Below are positions 11,816 to 20,375 of a stretch of 64,000 nucleotides of DNA, piece by piece. The position numbers were made by a program, and so were the translations under genes. The stretch is from Terriglobales bacterium (GTDB lineage Bacteria > Acidobacteriota > Terriglobia > Terriglobales > Acidobacteriaceae), in the NCBI GenBank assembly GCA_025936825.1, contig JAICSO010000002.1:62001-126000 (forward strand). Direction: 5' to 3'. Below the pieces are notes generated by a model. It made no database searches. It had not been told where the DNA came from and was given only the letters and a program-made list of their open reading frames with translations. Each line of letters starts with the position of its first letter. Position 1 is the stretch's first letter.

Positions 11816-13570
11816 CTACGCCGTCACTGGAAGTGGGGCACGGAACCCGCACTGATTCAAGATCTCGCCGAAACGGAATTCAGATCGGAGCGCATTCCAC
11901 TTGTGGTCACGAAGGAAGGTCATGTGGACGTCCCGATCTTCGACGGCTTGCTCCAGCCAGTGAAGAGCGGACTCTGTGTCTCCCAGTCCGGCAAACACAA
12001 GAGCGAAATTGTATGGCGGCACATAGCGCCGCAATTTTTGTTCCTGAAGCTCCTTTATCTTTGCTTCTGCTTTCTCCCGTTCACCCGAAACAGCATGAAT
12101 ATAACCGGCCAACGATAAGGCTTCCGAATTCCCGCCTGAGAAGTCCCAAGCTTTGTTGCACGCCGCGAGAGCGTCGTCACAGTTGCCGGCCGCTTCGTAC
12201 GACTTTGCCAGGCAAATGTGGGCCACCCAGAACCGCGGCTCCAGTTCTAAAGTCATTTGGAACTGCCGGATCGAATCCTCAACTCGTCCCGCCTGATAAA
12301 GAAACTGCCCATACATCGAATTCGCAATCAAAGAGAATGGATCGAGCAGAAGAGCCTGATGAATTGCCGGCAGTGCCTCGTCATGCCTGCCCACGTTCGA
12401 CAGCACGTGGCCGAGCCAGAGATGTGCCATCCAGTAATTCGCGTTCAGAGCGATGGCCTTTCGAGCCGCCGCTTCCGATCCTGCAAAATCCCACTCGTAC
12501 CAGAACTTGATTGCGGCATCTGAAGCGTGCGCCTCGGCTGAATTCGGATCCACCTGCAGGGCTTTGTCCACCACAGCTCTGGCGTACGGGAACGCGTCGC
12601 GACTGGGGATGTCGCTGGTGATCGGAAAACGCACGTACGATTCCGCAAGACCCGAATAAGCCAGCACGTATTCCGGATCTAGCGCGATGGCCTTCTGGAA
12701 ATAGCCGACCGCCTTCTGCAATTCGGGATAGGTGACCTTGGCGCGGTGATATCGTCCGCGTAAGTAAAGGTCGTGAGCTTCGTGGTTCTCACGGCGTGCG
12801 CTTTGCAGTCGGGACTTCTCGTGCGCAGTGAGCTTGATTCGCACTTGCGACGCGATTGCGGCGCCAACCTCACCATGGATGTCCAACATGCTATGCGGTG
12901 GTCGATCGAAGTTTTCCGCCCACAAGTGGATTTGGTCCTGCACTCGAATCAACGGCGCAGTCACGCGAATGCGATCCGTTTCCCGCCGCACACTGCCCTC
13001 AAGGATGTAGTCAACGCCGAGTTCCTCTCCGATTTTGCGGACGGACTTATCGGTGCGCTTGTAAGCCATCGAGGAAGTTCGCGCGATTACTCCCAGGCGA
13101 TCAGGAGCCATTTGACCCAAGCGCATAATGGTTTCTTCGGTGAGTCCATCGCTGAAGTACTCCTGCGCGGGATCGCCACTTAGGTTCTCGAAGGGAAGAA
13201 TAGCCAGCATTACATCCGGTCTGTGAATCGGTGAGGTTTGCGGGTGATCTTCCGACGAATGATGGCCGGACTTGAAACGATAGCCCTTACCCAACACAGT
13301 CTCTATGTACTGCGGCTTTTCCGGATCTTCGCCTAAGGCGCGCCGGATTTTGCGAATGGCAGTATTGATGCTGTTGTCGGTATCGAAGAAAACGCCTTTG
13401 CCCCAGAGGCGTTCGATGATCTCCTCCCGTCGCACGAGCCGGCCGCCTTCACGGACCAGCAGGATCAGCATGTCCATGGGGATGCGCTCCAGGCGTACCG
13501 GCTTGCCCGCGCAGGTCAGTTCGTAGCGGTCAACGTCGAGGCTGAATTGTCCGAAATGGACCGGAGGCAT
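11816..13570 (-). CDS. Winged-helix (OmpR/CadC-type) transcriptional regulator with TPR sensor region
   Basis: About 584 residues from the ATG at 13570; a GTG at 13600 would add ten residues, and no strong ribosome binding site separates the two. Residues ~1-95 form an OmpR/PhoB-type winged helix (FGQFSLDVDRYELTCAGKPV, LVRREEIIERLWGKGVFFDT, NTAIRKIRRALGEDP, then IETVLGKGYRF). Then comes a TolB/FlgO-like segment (MLAILPFENLSGDPAQEYFS, DGLTEETIMRLGQM, DYILEGSVRRETDRIRVTAP) and a long C-terminal TPR superhelix. There is no receiver domain or membrane span. This CadC-like architecture is very common in Acidobacteriota, and its ligands are mostly unknown. A tandem 11-bp direct repeat sits in its upstream region (13637-13658), a plausible self-binding site. 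Confidence 0.88.
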   Translation of the reverse strand: MPPVHFGQFSLDVDRYELTCAGKPVRLERIPMDMLILLVREGGRLVRREEIIERLWGKGVFFDTDNSINTAIRKIRRALGEDPEKPQYIETVLGKGYRFKSGHHSSEDHPQTSPIHRPDVMLAILPFENLSGDPAQEYFSDGLTEETIMRLGQMAPDRLGVIARTSSMAYKRTDKSVRKIGEELGVDYILEGSVRRETDRIRVTAPLIRVQDQIHLWAENFDRPPHSMLDIHGEVGAAIASQVRIKLTAHEKSRLQSARRENHEAHDLYLRGRYHRAKVTYPELQKAVGYFQKAIALDPEYVLAYSGLAESYVRFPITSDIPSRDAFPYARAVVDKALQVDPNSAEAHASDAAIKFWYEWDFAGSEAAARKAIALNANYWMAHLWLGHVLSNVGRHDEALPAIHQALLLDPFSLIANSMYGQFLYQAGRVEDSIRQFQMTLELEPRFWVAHICLAKSYEAAGNCDDALAACNKAWDFSGGNSEALSLAGYIHAVSGEREKAEAKIKELQEQKLRRYVPPYNFALVFAGLGDTESALHWLEQAVEDRDVHMTFLRDHKWNALRSEFRFGEILNQCGFRAPLPVTA

Positions 13571-13636
13571 GGCAAACACCGTCCGAAGTTGCGTTCGCAC
13601 ATTCTACAGCCTTCCCGAGCACGATTCATGAGCTGT

Positions 13637-13658
13637 TCTACAGACGCTCTACAGACGC
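13637..13658. promoter_or_regulatory. Tandem 11-bp direct repeat, candidate OmpR/PhoB-type operator
   Basis: TCTACAGACGC occurs twice back to back (13637-13647, 13648-13658), and a shorter match TTCTACAG lies at 13602-13609. Tandem 11-bp direct repeats, one helical turn apart, are the classic site for OmpR/PhoB winged-helix dimers. The site lies between the winged-helix regulator (start 13570, minus) and the secreted-protein gene (start 13750, plus). Confidence 0.5.
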
Positions 13659-13749
13659 CCTCCATTGTGCGGTGGCCAGAGTGGCGTCAAGATACGGCCT
13701 GAAATTCGTGGGCATGCGCTACTACACCCCAGAAAAATTGGAGAGCAAT

Positions 13750-14265
13750 ATGAAACTTCCAGTCTCAGTTCTGTTCCTGTCTTTAGCACTCTGCGTATCT
13801 TCGGCTGCCTTCGGCCAGTCAAGTGACAACGACGGCTGTACAAATGCAACAGTAGACGGCGATTACGCGTTCCGGGTCAGCGGATGGGTAGTCCTCGGTG
13901 GGGTCACCGTTGATCGCGAGGGCGTGGCAATGACCCACTTCGACGGTGCCGGCAATCTGACTCAAGTTGATTTCGTTATGTCGAACGGTGCTCCTCTGCC
14001 CGGGCCAAGCGATCCCGTCACCGGATTTCACATCGCCGAAACAGGCACCTATAAGGTCAATTCCGATTGCACTGGCACCGCAGAGATTCACCTTCCTAAA
14101 CCTCCCAACGCCACTTCTGGGGCGGTAATCAACCTCATGTTAGTGATTGGCGACCAGGGCCGTACCATTCACACCATTGTTTCCAGGCTGTTCCCTCCCG
14201 GATCGCCCACTCCGGCTGTGGTTTCAATTCATAGCGACGCGGAAAAACTCGGAATGGGCGAATAA
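13750..14265 (+). CDS. Secreted protein of unknown function
   Basis: About 171 residues from the ATG at 13750, which has GAGAG four bases upstream; an in-frame upstream start at 13672 is less likely. Residues 1-22 are a signal peptide (KLPVSVLFLSLALC ending SSAAFGQ). The mature part has two cysteines (DGCTNATV and NSDCTGTAEI) and the pattern GDYAFRVSGWVV, HFDGAGNLTQVDFV, ETGTYKVNSDCTGTAEIHLP. Similar beta-rich secreted proteins recur in Acidobacteriota, but I know no function for them. It is divergent from the winged-helix regulator and may be controlled by it. Confidence 0.7.
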   Translation: MKLPVSVLFLSLALCVSSAAFGQSSDNDGCTNATVDGDYAFRVSGWVVLGGVTVDREGVAMTHFDGAGNLTQVDFVMSNGAPLPGPSDPVTGFHIAETGTYKVNSDCTGTAEIHLPKPPNATSGAVINLMLVIGDQGRTIHTIVSRLFPPGSPTPAVVSIHSDAEKLGMGE

Positions 14266-14333
14266 GAATAAACAATTCTTTCTCGCCGAGGCGCGAAGCC
14301 ACCGGAGGACAGAAATTGTACTTGACGAAAGAC

Positions 14334-14360
14334 GCCGGAGCCTTGTGGCTCCGGCATCTT
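14334..14360 (+). terminator. Possible intrinsic terminator
   Basis: GCCGGAGCC (14334-14342) pairs with GGCTCCGGC (14347-14355) across a TTGT loop and is followed by ATCTTT. The T-run is weak. It lies 69 bases after the secreted-protein stop. Confidence 0.4.
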
Positions 14361-14403
14361 TGTTGGCAGGTTCGCCCGGATAAAAACCTAAAACTTGAGG
14401 GCG

Positions 14404-14436
14404 CCCCATTTCTGCCCGGTTTTGGCAGAAGTGGGG
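14404..14436. repeat. H3 hairpin repeat, copy 1
   Basis: CCCCATTTCTGCC (14404-14416) pairs with GGCAGAAGTGGGG (14424-14436), with one T:G pair and loop CGGTTTT. Read on the minus strand, the loop is AAAACCG, identical to the copy at 52882-52912, whose stem differs by a swapped G:C pair. Confidence 0.75.
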
Positions 14437-14450
14437 ATGTTTCCTAACAG

Positions 14451-14470
14451 GACGGGCGAGGGCGCCCGTC
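14451..14470. repeat. H1 hairpin repeat, intergenic copy
   Basis: GACGGGCG AGGG CGCCCGTC, identical over 20 bases to the copy at 8807-8826 and followed by GCTCC. It lies between the secreted protein and the XRE regulator. Confidence 0.85.
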
Positions 14471-14520
14471 GCTCCACGATCCCAAACGAGTCGTACACGA
14501 ATGTCCGACCCACACAGAAC

Positions 14521-15051
14521 CTATGCGCTTCTCCGCGGACGCGTCGTCAAATCGCGAATTTGCGTCAGGATGCTCGACATCTGCATGCCGTTCAGCGAGG
14601 AGACAAACGGCATCATCTCGGCGATGAACGGGTCCTTCATCAACTCCGCGATTTCTTCCTGACGGTTGCGTTCTCCGCCGCTGAGCAAATCGGGCACAGA
14701 CACCTCCAAGGCTCTCGCCAGGCGCTCCAGAGAGGAAAGAGTGGGCGTGGCTTTCTCGTTTTCAATCTTTGACACGTAGGTGCGCGGGACGGACATGCGC
14801 CCGGCAAGCTGCCGCTGGCTCAGTCCGTTGCGCAAGCGCATGGCGCGGATGGAGGCCGCTAAGTTCAGATGCCCCCGATGCGGGGCGGGCACCAGTTGCG
14901 GCGTGGGAGCCTGCACAATCTCGGGCTCCTCTTCGTCCAGGGAGAGATGGCAGCGCCGGCAAAGATTGTTAGTGGTACGAAACTGGACGAGCAGGCAGCG
15001 GTCGCAACGTACAACTTCCCGGGAATCAACCGGGGCTAGTGTGGTGGCCAT
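14521..15051 (-). CDS. XRE-family transcriptional regulator with N-terminal zinc ribbon
   Basis: About 176 residues from the ATG at 15051; an upstream ATG at 15114 in frame cannot be excluded, and neither has a clear ribosome binding site. Residues ~15-38 hold a CxxC...CxxC zinc-ribbon pattern (CDRCLLVQFRTTNNLCRRC). A helix-turn-helix of the Cro/C1 class follows at ~70-125 (IRAMRLRNGLSQRQLAGRMS, RTYVSKIENEKATPTLSSLE, then LARALEVSVPDLLSG). The C-terminus is a charged helical tail (EEIAELMKDPFIAEM). The target is unknown. The gene is single and flanked by repeats on both sides. Confidence 0.85.
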   Translation of the reverse strand: MATTLAPVDSREVVRCDRCLLVQFRTTNNLCRRCHLSLDEEEPEIVQAPTPQLVPAPHRGHLNLAASIRAMRLRNGLSQRQLAGRMSVPRTYVSKIENEKATPTLSSLERLARALEVSVPDLLSGGERNRQEEIAELMKDPFIAEMMPFVSSLNGMQMSSILTQIRDLTTRPRRSA

Positions 15052-15085
15052 TTGTGGTGGGAGTTGCCAGAGCGGACAAGACCCC

Positions 15086-15106
15086 GGAACCTGTGGCGCA
15101 GGTTCC
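15086..15106. repeat. Hairpin upstream of the XRE regulator
   Basis: GGAACCTG (15086-15093) and CAGGTTCC (15099-15106) form a perfect eight-base-pair stem. Apart from this and the H4 element at 15291-15484, I see nothing recognisable in the gene-free stretch 15052-15529. Confidence 0.5.
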
Positions 15107-15290
15107 AATCTCATGCGTAATGTGCGGTATACGGGTTGTGGAAGTCAAGGAAAATGTTGGGACTTCTGCTTCGTTTGCACCTCAGGTAAGTAGTACACGA
15201 CACACAAAGAGCCAAGAAATCGCGATTCTAAACAGCACTAAGCTGATGCGCCAAGTATTAACTACCTAGATTCGTCGAACCTCAAAAGAT

Positions 15291-15484
15291 TTGTGATTCC
15301 GAGCGAAGTTGCGTCATCCGCTTGCGGATGACGCAACGCAGTCGAGGAACCTGCTGTTTAGCTTGCTAGCACTGAAATGCCAAGGCAAAGATGAGGTTCG
15401 CGGTTTCCCAAAAAGAACAGCAGCTTTCTCGACTCCGCGGGATCGGCCGCGAGCGGACGATCCTGCTTCGCTCGAAATGACAAG
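15291..15484. repeat. H4 repeat copy 3
   Basis: Left end TTGTGATTCCGAGCGAAG and right end CTTCGCTCGAAATGACAAG are imperfect inverted repeats, with inner arms GTCGAGGAACCTGCTG and CAGCAGCTTTCTCGAC. It carries its own perfect 14-bp hairpin, unrelated to those of other copies (15308-15321 with 15324-15337, loop TT). The right end is about 45 bases from the amidohydrolase start. Confidence 0.75.
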
Positions 15485-15529
15485 CAATAGGATTCAGCTA
15501 CAATCGAGTCCGTTTTGTGGAGGGGCGAA

Positions 15530-16969
15530 ATGCGAATTCTTCGCGCGATTGCAATCTGCATCCTGCTGTGCGCTCCGGCGCTGTGCCAGACCTATGACAT
15601 CGTCATCCCTGGAGGCCGGGTGCTCGACCCCGAGACTGGCCTCGATGCCATCCGCGACGTTGGCATCACCGGACAGAAGATCGCCCGCATTTCAGAGTCA
15701 CCGCTCACCGGCAAGCAATCGATTGACGCTCACGGGCACGTCGTTGGCCCCGGATTCATCGATCTTCACCAGCATGGCCAGGATCCCGCGAGCCAGCGTC
15801 TGAAAGCGCTCGATGGCGTGACCACTGCCCTCGAACTCGAAATTGGCGCGCCCGATATTGCCGCGTTCCTCCAGAGCAAGGAAGGCAAGTCGCTCATCAA
15901 CTACGGTTCCGCTGCCAGCCATATCGCGGCCCGCGCAGCAGCGTTCCAGGCACCACTTATATATCCTGAGATCATTGCGAAATCGGGGCCGGCCACCAAC
16001 AATAACGTGACTCCCGATCAGTTTCGCGCGATCGAATCGCGGCTGGAACACGAGATCGCCGGCGGCGCGCTCGGCGTCGGCATGGGCTTGCAGTACACGC
16101 CCGGAGCCACCCGGTCTGAAGTCATCCACGTATTTGGCATCGCGGCGCGCCATCATATTCCAATATTCGTTCATGTGCGTAGCACCGGGCGCTTGGAGCC
16201 AGGATCTTCCGTCGAGTCGATCAGTGAAGTGATTGGCGCGGCGGCGATCACAGGTGCTCCGCTGCACATCGTGCACATCAATAGCGTTTGCCTCAAGGAC
16301 ACGCCGGAGTGCCTCGATATGGTGTCAGGCACTCGCGCTCGCGGCCTCGATGTGACTACCGAGGCCTACCCCTACGCAGCCGGCATGACCTACATCAATT
16401 CGGCGCTATTCAATCCCGGATGGCAGGAGAAGCTAGGCATCAGCTACGGTGACCTGATGCTTCCCGACACAGGAGAGCACCTGACCAAAGAGCGCTTCGA
16501 TGAGCTGCATAATTCGGCCCAGGGGCGCTTGGTTGTTATTTTCAACAATACAGAGCAGGCCGACGATGCTGCGGTAACGAACCCTTTGGTAATGATCGCC
16601 AGTGACGGCATCAACGGCCATCCACGCAACGCCGGCACCTACTCCCGAGTTCTGGCGCGTTATGTGGGTTCGCAGCACTCCCTGACTTTAATGGACGCGA
16701 TTCGCAAAATGAGCTTAATGCCCGCGCAACGCCTCGAAACCTCGACTCCGGAGGCGCGCAGCCTGGGCAGACTGCAAGAAGGGAAGACCGCGGACATTGT
16801 GATTTTCGATCCCACCAAGATTACCGATCGCTCCACGTACTCCGCTCCAACTGAGCCAAGTACCGGAGTCCGCTTTGTCCTGGTCAGCGGCGTGCTCGTA
16901 ATTGACAACGGGGTCGTCGTGGCGAACGCACATCCCGGGCGTGCGATCACATCCGCTCCCTCGCACTAA
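15530..16969 (+). CDS. Secreted D-aminoacylase-like amidohydrolase
   Basis: About 479 residues. The ATG at 15530 has GGAGGGG five to ten bases upstream and starts a signal peptide (RILRAIAICILLCAPALC). It belongs to the metal-dependent amidohydrolase superfamily: the first metal motif is in GPGFIDLHQHGQ, with further candidate ligands in PIFVHVRSTG and LHIVHINS, and MIASDGINGHPRN supplying the late Asp. The C-terminal PEARSLGRLQEGKTADIVIF is typical of the N-acyl-D-amino-acid deacylase branch. A substrate cannot be fixed from sequence; an N-acyl-D-amino acid or similar amide is plausible. Being exported is less usual for the family. The stop abuts that of the convergent multicopper oxidase with no space for a terminator. 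Confidence 0.82.
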   Translation: MRILRAIAICILLCAPALCQTYDIVIPGGRVLDPETGLDAIRDVGITGQKIARISESPLTGKQSIDAHGHVVGPGFIDLHQHGQDPASQRLKALDGVTTALELEIGAPDIAAFLQSKEGKSLINYGSAASHIAARAAAFQAPLIYPEIIAKSGPATNNNVTPDQFRAIESRLEHEIAGGALGVGMGLQYTPGATRSEVIHVFGIAARHHIPIFVHVRSTGRLEPGSSVESISEVIGAAAITGAPLHIVHINSVCLKDTPECLDMVSGTRARGLDVTTEAYPYAAGMTYINSALFNPGWQEKLGISYGDLMLPDTGEHLTKERFDELHNSAQGRLVVIFNNTEQADDAAVTNPLVMIASDGINGHPRNAGTYSRVLARYVGSQHSLTLMDAIRKMSLMPAQRLETSTPEARSLGRLQEGKTADIVIFDPTKITDRSTYSAPTEPSTGVRFVLVSGVLVIDNGVVVANAHPGRAITSAPSH

Positions 16970-18205
16970 CTATTTGTGCGCAACGTGCTCAACAGACGCA
17001 CTTGCGGTAGATGCGGTGCTCTGCAGCGATTCACCTTTATCAAGTACGCGATAGAGCGTTTGCATGCCGCCTTTCATGTGGTCATCTACATGGCAATGGA
17101 ACATCCACGTTCCAACTTTATCGGGCACCATGTCCGCCGTAATGATCTGCGCCGGGCCAATTGTGGGCAGCACGTCCATGTATTGCCCGCGGACGCTAAC
17201 AAGATTGCCGTGCCAGTGTGGAGTATGGAAATTAAAGCCGATGCCCATCGTCATGACATACCAGCGCACATGATCGCCCTTGCGCATGGTCATCAGCGGT
17301 CCATTGCTGAAAAGGTAGCCATTGATGGAAGCTTTCATGTTGCTGGTCGCGAAGCCGGTTCCGAGCGGGAGGTCTCCGTTGCCCTCCGGGTCGAGGGGAA
17401 CGTATTCACTGCGCTCAATCTTTTCAGGGTTGGCGATATTGGCCTTCAAGTTGTGATCGAAATAGCGGCTCTGGTTCTCGTCAATGATCATGAACAACGA
17501 AAAGAATTCGTGGGCTATGTCCTTGGGCGAGCCATCTGGGCGCGCCATCCCTTTTCGCGTGATCACAATCGCGCCAATCAAACCTGCATTGACATCCTTG
17601 GGCTCGAAGTTATGAGAGTGATAGAGCCACGCAATGGAACTGCCATCCTGTGGGCCTGGACCTGCCTCCTTTCGCACCAGCCACGTATAGGTATGCGTCT
17701 TACCGGGTGGGACCAAGCCGTTGGCTTCCGGATGTTCCATGCCGTCCGCATACATTGCGCCCTCAGAGTCGCGGTCGTATGAGACGCCATGCGGATGCAG
17801 GCTGAAAGGGAAGCTCGCGTTGTTGCGCAACACGACCTTGATCGTGTCGCCAACTTCGGCGCGTATAACCGGCCCCAGCAATCCCATATGCGCAAGTTCC
17901 GCGGGCCGGGGCTTCAGTGTGGTGAAAGTCGCGTCCGTGTATTCGTGGAACACGGCTTTACGATAGGTGTGTCCAATCCGCTTGTCGTTGTGTTCAGTAA
18001 ATACTCTGCTGTACCCGCTGAAGTCGGTTCCCATCATCATGTCTTTGCCGTCGGGAGTGTAATCCCAGTCGACTTCCTCGGCACAAAGATAGTAGGTGCG
18101 TACTTTGGGCGCGGATGCGCCATCAGTTTTGTTTAGCCGGGCGGTTTGAGAATGAGCGTTAAGGCACACGAAGCACGACAGCAGCAGCACGACTTGAGTT
18201 TTCAT
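16970..18205 (-). CDS. Secreted multicopper oxidase (ceruloplasmin-like)
   Basis: About 411 residues. The ATG at 18205 has GGGGA five bases upstream, and a GTG at 18217 is possible. A signal peptide (TQVVLLLSCFVCLNAHSQ) is followed by two cupredoxin domains. All four copper-binding HxH motifs are visible: HPHG in FPFSLHPHGVSYD, HSH in IAWLYHSHNFEP, HWH in FHTPHWHGN, and HCH in WMFHCHVDDHM with the type 1 copper Cys. The arrangement suggests an active laccase-like oxidase. The sequence resembles ceruloplasmin/hephaestin-type enzymes; metal oxidation or copper tolerance are both possible. It sits near OsmC and DUF4242 genes but on the opposite strand from some of them, so no operon is clear. 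Confidence 0.88.
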   Translation of the reverse strand: MKTQVVLLLSCFVCLNAHSQTARLNKTDGASAPKVRTYYLCAEEVDWDYTPDGKDMMMGTDFSGYSRVFTEHNDKRIGHTYRKAVFHEYTDATFTTLKPRPAELAHMGLLGPVIRAEVGDTIKVVLRNNASFPFSLHPHGVSYDRDSEGAMYADGMEHPEANGLVPPGKTHTYTWLVRKEAGPGPQDGSSIAWLYHSHNFEPKDVNAGLIGAIVITRKGMARPDGSPKDIAHEFFSLFMIIDENQSRYFDHNLKANIANPEKIERSEYVPLDPEGNGDLPLGTGFATSNMKASINGYLFSNGPLMTMRKGDHVRWYVMTMGIGFNFHTPHWHGNLVSVRGQYMDVLPTIGPAQIITADMVPDKVGTWMFHCHVDDHMKGGMQTLYRVLDKGESLQSTASTASASVEHVAHK

Positions 18206-18370
18206 TGATTTCCCCACGCGAACGAATGGCGCTGATTCTACATCACGCCCGGGGAGGCAACAATAGGTTCGGTTCTGAAGGGGTTTGAAACACGGCGAAC
18301 CACTAAACAGCAGAAACGGACGGACGCCAGACTTTTACAGGAAACCACACGTCGTATCAGAAAGCCCGCG

Positions 18371-18874
18371 TCAACTCGATGTCCACTTCGCTTCAATCTT
18401 TGGTGGATGCAGCATCGTTTGCAGAACCACGCAATACTGTTCGGTTTTCTCCTGCAAGGCTTTCAGTTGTTCGGGAGTGGCCTGCGGAGCATCGACCTTG
18501 AAATCCACGCGAATGGAGTCAAAACCTACGGGCACAGTTTTCGAAATGCCCAGGGTCCCTTGCAGGTCCATGTCGCCGTTGACCGTGACTTCGACCTTCT
18601 GCGTCGGAATTCCCATCGCGGTTGCGACCAATTGACATGTCAGTTGTGCACATGCGGCCAGCGCGCCCAGCAGCAAATCGCCGGAACAAGCTGCGGTGCC
18701 GCTGCCGCCCACACCTTGATGCGCTTCCGCCTGGTACACCGCGCGTCCAATGTCCACAGAGCAGGAGAGCGGTGTGGCATTCTCGCTGCCTTTCGCGGTC
18801 AAACTGATACGCGAACTGGCTGGATCGCGTCGGTACTGTTCCTTGAGCGGCTTCTGTATCGATCGAATATCCAT
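18371..18874 (-). CDS. OsmC-family peroxide-related protein
   Basis: A 167-residue OsmC/Ohr-fold protein. Key features are the short helix with two cysteines (LLGALAACAQLTCQLVATAM), the beta segment EVTVNGDMDLQGTLG, and the C-terminal EKTEQYCVVLQTM, which holds the second conserved cysteine region. Family members reduce organic hydroperoxides through paired cysteines; several groups have no proven activity. It is the first of three OsmC-family genes in the window (with 20376 and 44822). The stop lies 165 bases from the multicopper oxidase start, and the two may be read in the same direction. Confidence 0.85.
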   Translation of the reverse strand: MDIRSIQKPLKEQYRRDPASSRISLTAKGSENATPLSCSVDIGRAVYQAEAHQGVGGSGTAACSGDLLLGALAACAQLTCQLVATAMGIPTQKVEVTVNGDMDLQGTLGISKTVPVGFDSIRVDFKVDAPQATPEQLKALQEKTEQYCVVLQTMLHPPKIEAKWTSS

Positions 18875-18913
18875 GGTTCTCCTGTCGAGCTCAAATGATT
18901 GTGACGCGCCTGA

Positions 18914-19888
18914 TTACACTCCGAATCGCTCGCGGTAAGCGCTAGGCGCAACCCCGGTATGCCGCTGAAACAGGGTGCGGAAAAATACGACGTCCTGATA
19001 GCCAACCGCCTCGCTGATTTCCTGCATGCTGCGGTGATTGCTTTCCAGCATGCGTTTGGCAGCGGCGATCCGCAGCTTCTGCAAATAGATGAGCGGACTA
19101 TCTCCAGTCGCGGCTTTGAAACGGCGCACGAAATTACGTTCGCTCATGCCGACGCGCCGTGCCGGCTCTTCGAGTGGAAACGTCCTGGAGAAGTTCTTAT
19201 GCATCCACTCCTGCGCGCTGGAGATGTTGTCGTCGCTGTGATCAGTCTTCAACGGGACAATCGCGAACCCCGATTGCCACGCCCTCGGGGTCTCGATAAG
19301 CAGAGCTTTTGCCGTCTGCATGGCGATCTCGTGCCCGCAGAATCGCTCGACCAGATATATGCTCAAGTCGAGCGACGCATTCACTCCGCCTCCGCAATAA
19401 AAGCCGCGGTCCTCGGTGACCATGAGTTCTGGCATCCATTTCACGCGCGGATACAGTTCGCAAAAACGCTCCGCTAGCCCCCAATGGGTCGTCGCCCGCT
19501 TGCCATCCAGCAATCCAGCCGCCGCGACCAAGCCGACGCCGGAACATACACTTGCGACTGCCACCCCACGACTGCTTCGGCGTTTAAGCCAGGGAACAAT
19601 CGCGGCGTTGCGCTCCACCACGTCGTGAACACTCAAGCCGGTGGTGGGGACGAAAATGAGGTCAGTCTTGCCGACATCCTCGAGCGCGACATTAGGCGCG
19701 ATGTGAATTTCTCCATCGCAACGCACTGGCTTTCCGTCGGCGGATGCGGTGGTGACGCGAAACTTCGGCGCGCTTGCAGTTCCCGTAAGGATGTTCCACA
19801 GCGAGCCCGCGTGGCGAAAAACTTCCATGGGCCCGATCGCCGTGGACGAAAACATCTGATCCAACAGCAGAACTGTAATGTCTTTCAT
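18914..19888 (-). CDS. GlxA-type transcriptional regulator (DJ-1/PfpI + AraC HTH)
   Basis: About 324 residues from the ATG at 19888, which has GGAG six bases upstream; a longer open frame to 20134 lacks such support. Residues 1-170 form a DJ-1/PfpI-like domain (KDITVLLLDQMFSSTAIGPM, FVPTTGLSVHDVV) with a Cys in the nucleophile-elbow position (VASVCSGVGLVAAAGLLDGK). Residues ~215-320 carry two AraC helix-turn-helix motifs (MSERNFVRRFKAATGDSPL and SEAVGYQDVVFFRTLFQRH, ending TGVAPSAYRERFG). Such regulators sense small metabolites. It ends 39 bases before the OsmC gene and may control it. Confidence 0.88.
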   Translation of the reverse strand: MKDITVLLLDQMFSSTAIGPMEVFRHAGSLWNILTGTASAPKFRVTTASADGKPVRCDGEIHIAPNVALEDVGKTDLIFVPTTGLSVHDVVERNAAIVPWLKRRSSRGVAVASVCSGVGLVAAAGLLDGKRATTHWGLAERFCELYPRVKWMPELMVTEDRGFYCGGGVNASLDLSIYLVERFCGHEIAMQTAKALLIETPRAWQSGFAIVPLKTDHSDDNISSAQEWMHKNFSRTFPLEEPARRVGMSERNFVRRFKAATGDSPLIYLQKLRIAAAKRMLESNHRSMQEISEAVGYQDVVFFRTLFQRHTGVAPSAYRERFGV

Positions 19889-20018
19889 GGGATCTCCACC
19901 TGGTTCGATATGGCGTAAGTACCTATCTACAATGTCATATCTGCCATCTGTTCGCAAGTGGTTTCTGAAGCTATCTTCAGACCAGATCGCAACAGTTCGA
20001 GCAAAGAAGGGAGATTGT

Positions 20019-20291
20019 ATGAAAAAGTACGTGATCGAGCGGGAGATTTCGAAGATTGGAACCCTGACTCCGCAGCAGGTGCGCGAAGCTGCAGCAAAGT
20101 CCAATTCGGTGCTGGCTGGACTCGGGCCCGACATTCAGTGGCAGGAGTCCTACATCACCGCTGACAAGATGTTCTGCGTGTACCTGGCGAAAGATGAGCA
20201 AGCGATTCAAAAGCACGCCGCACTCAGCGGTTTTCCGGCCACCACAGTGACAGAAATCTGCCAGGTGATTGATCCCACTACAGGGGCATAG
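20019..20291 (+). CDS. DUF4242-like small protein
   Basis: A 90-residue protein. The ATG at 20019 has AAGGGAG six bases upstream; a longer frame to 19878 has no ribosome binding site. The sequence has the DUF4242 ferredoxin-like pattern: KKYVIEREISKIGTLTPQQV, GPDIQWQESYITADKMFCVY, KHAALSGFPATTVTEICQVI. One related protein in Streptomyces binds nickel, but no general function is established. It is followed after 84 bases by a frameshifted OsmC-family gene, and the two are probably co-transcribed. Confidence 0.8.
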   Translation: MKKYVIEREISKIGTLTPQQVREAAAKSNSVLAGLGPDIQWQESYITADKMFCVYLAKDEQAIQKHAALSGFPATTVTEICQVIDPTTGA

Positions 20292-20375
20292 CCACGCAGC
20301 AAGTGGACGACTTCCGTCATGGGCAAACACTGTCAGTCTGAGTCTTAACCAGATCGAGAAAGGAAGACCAAGATT

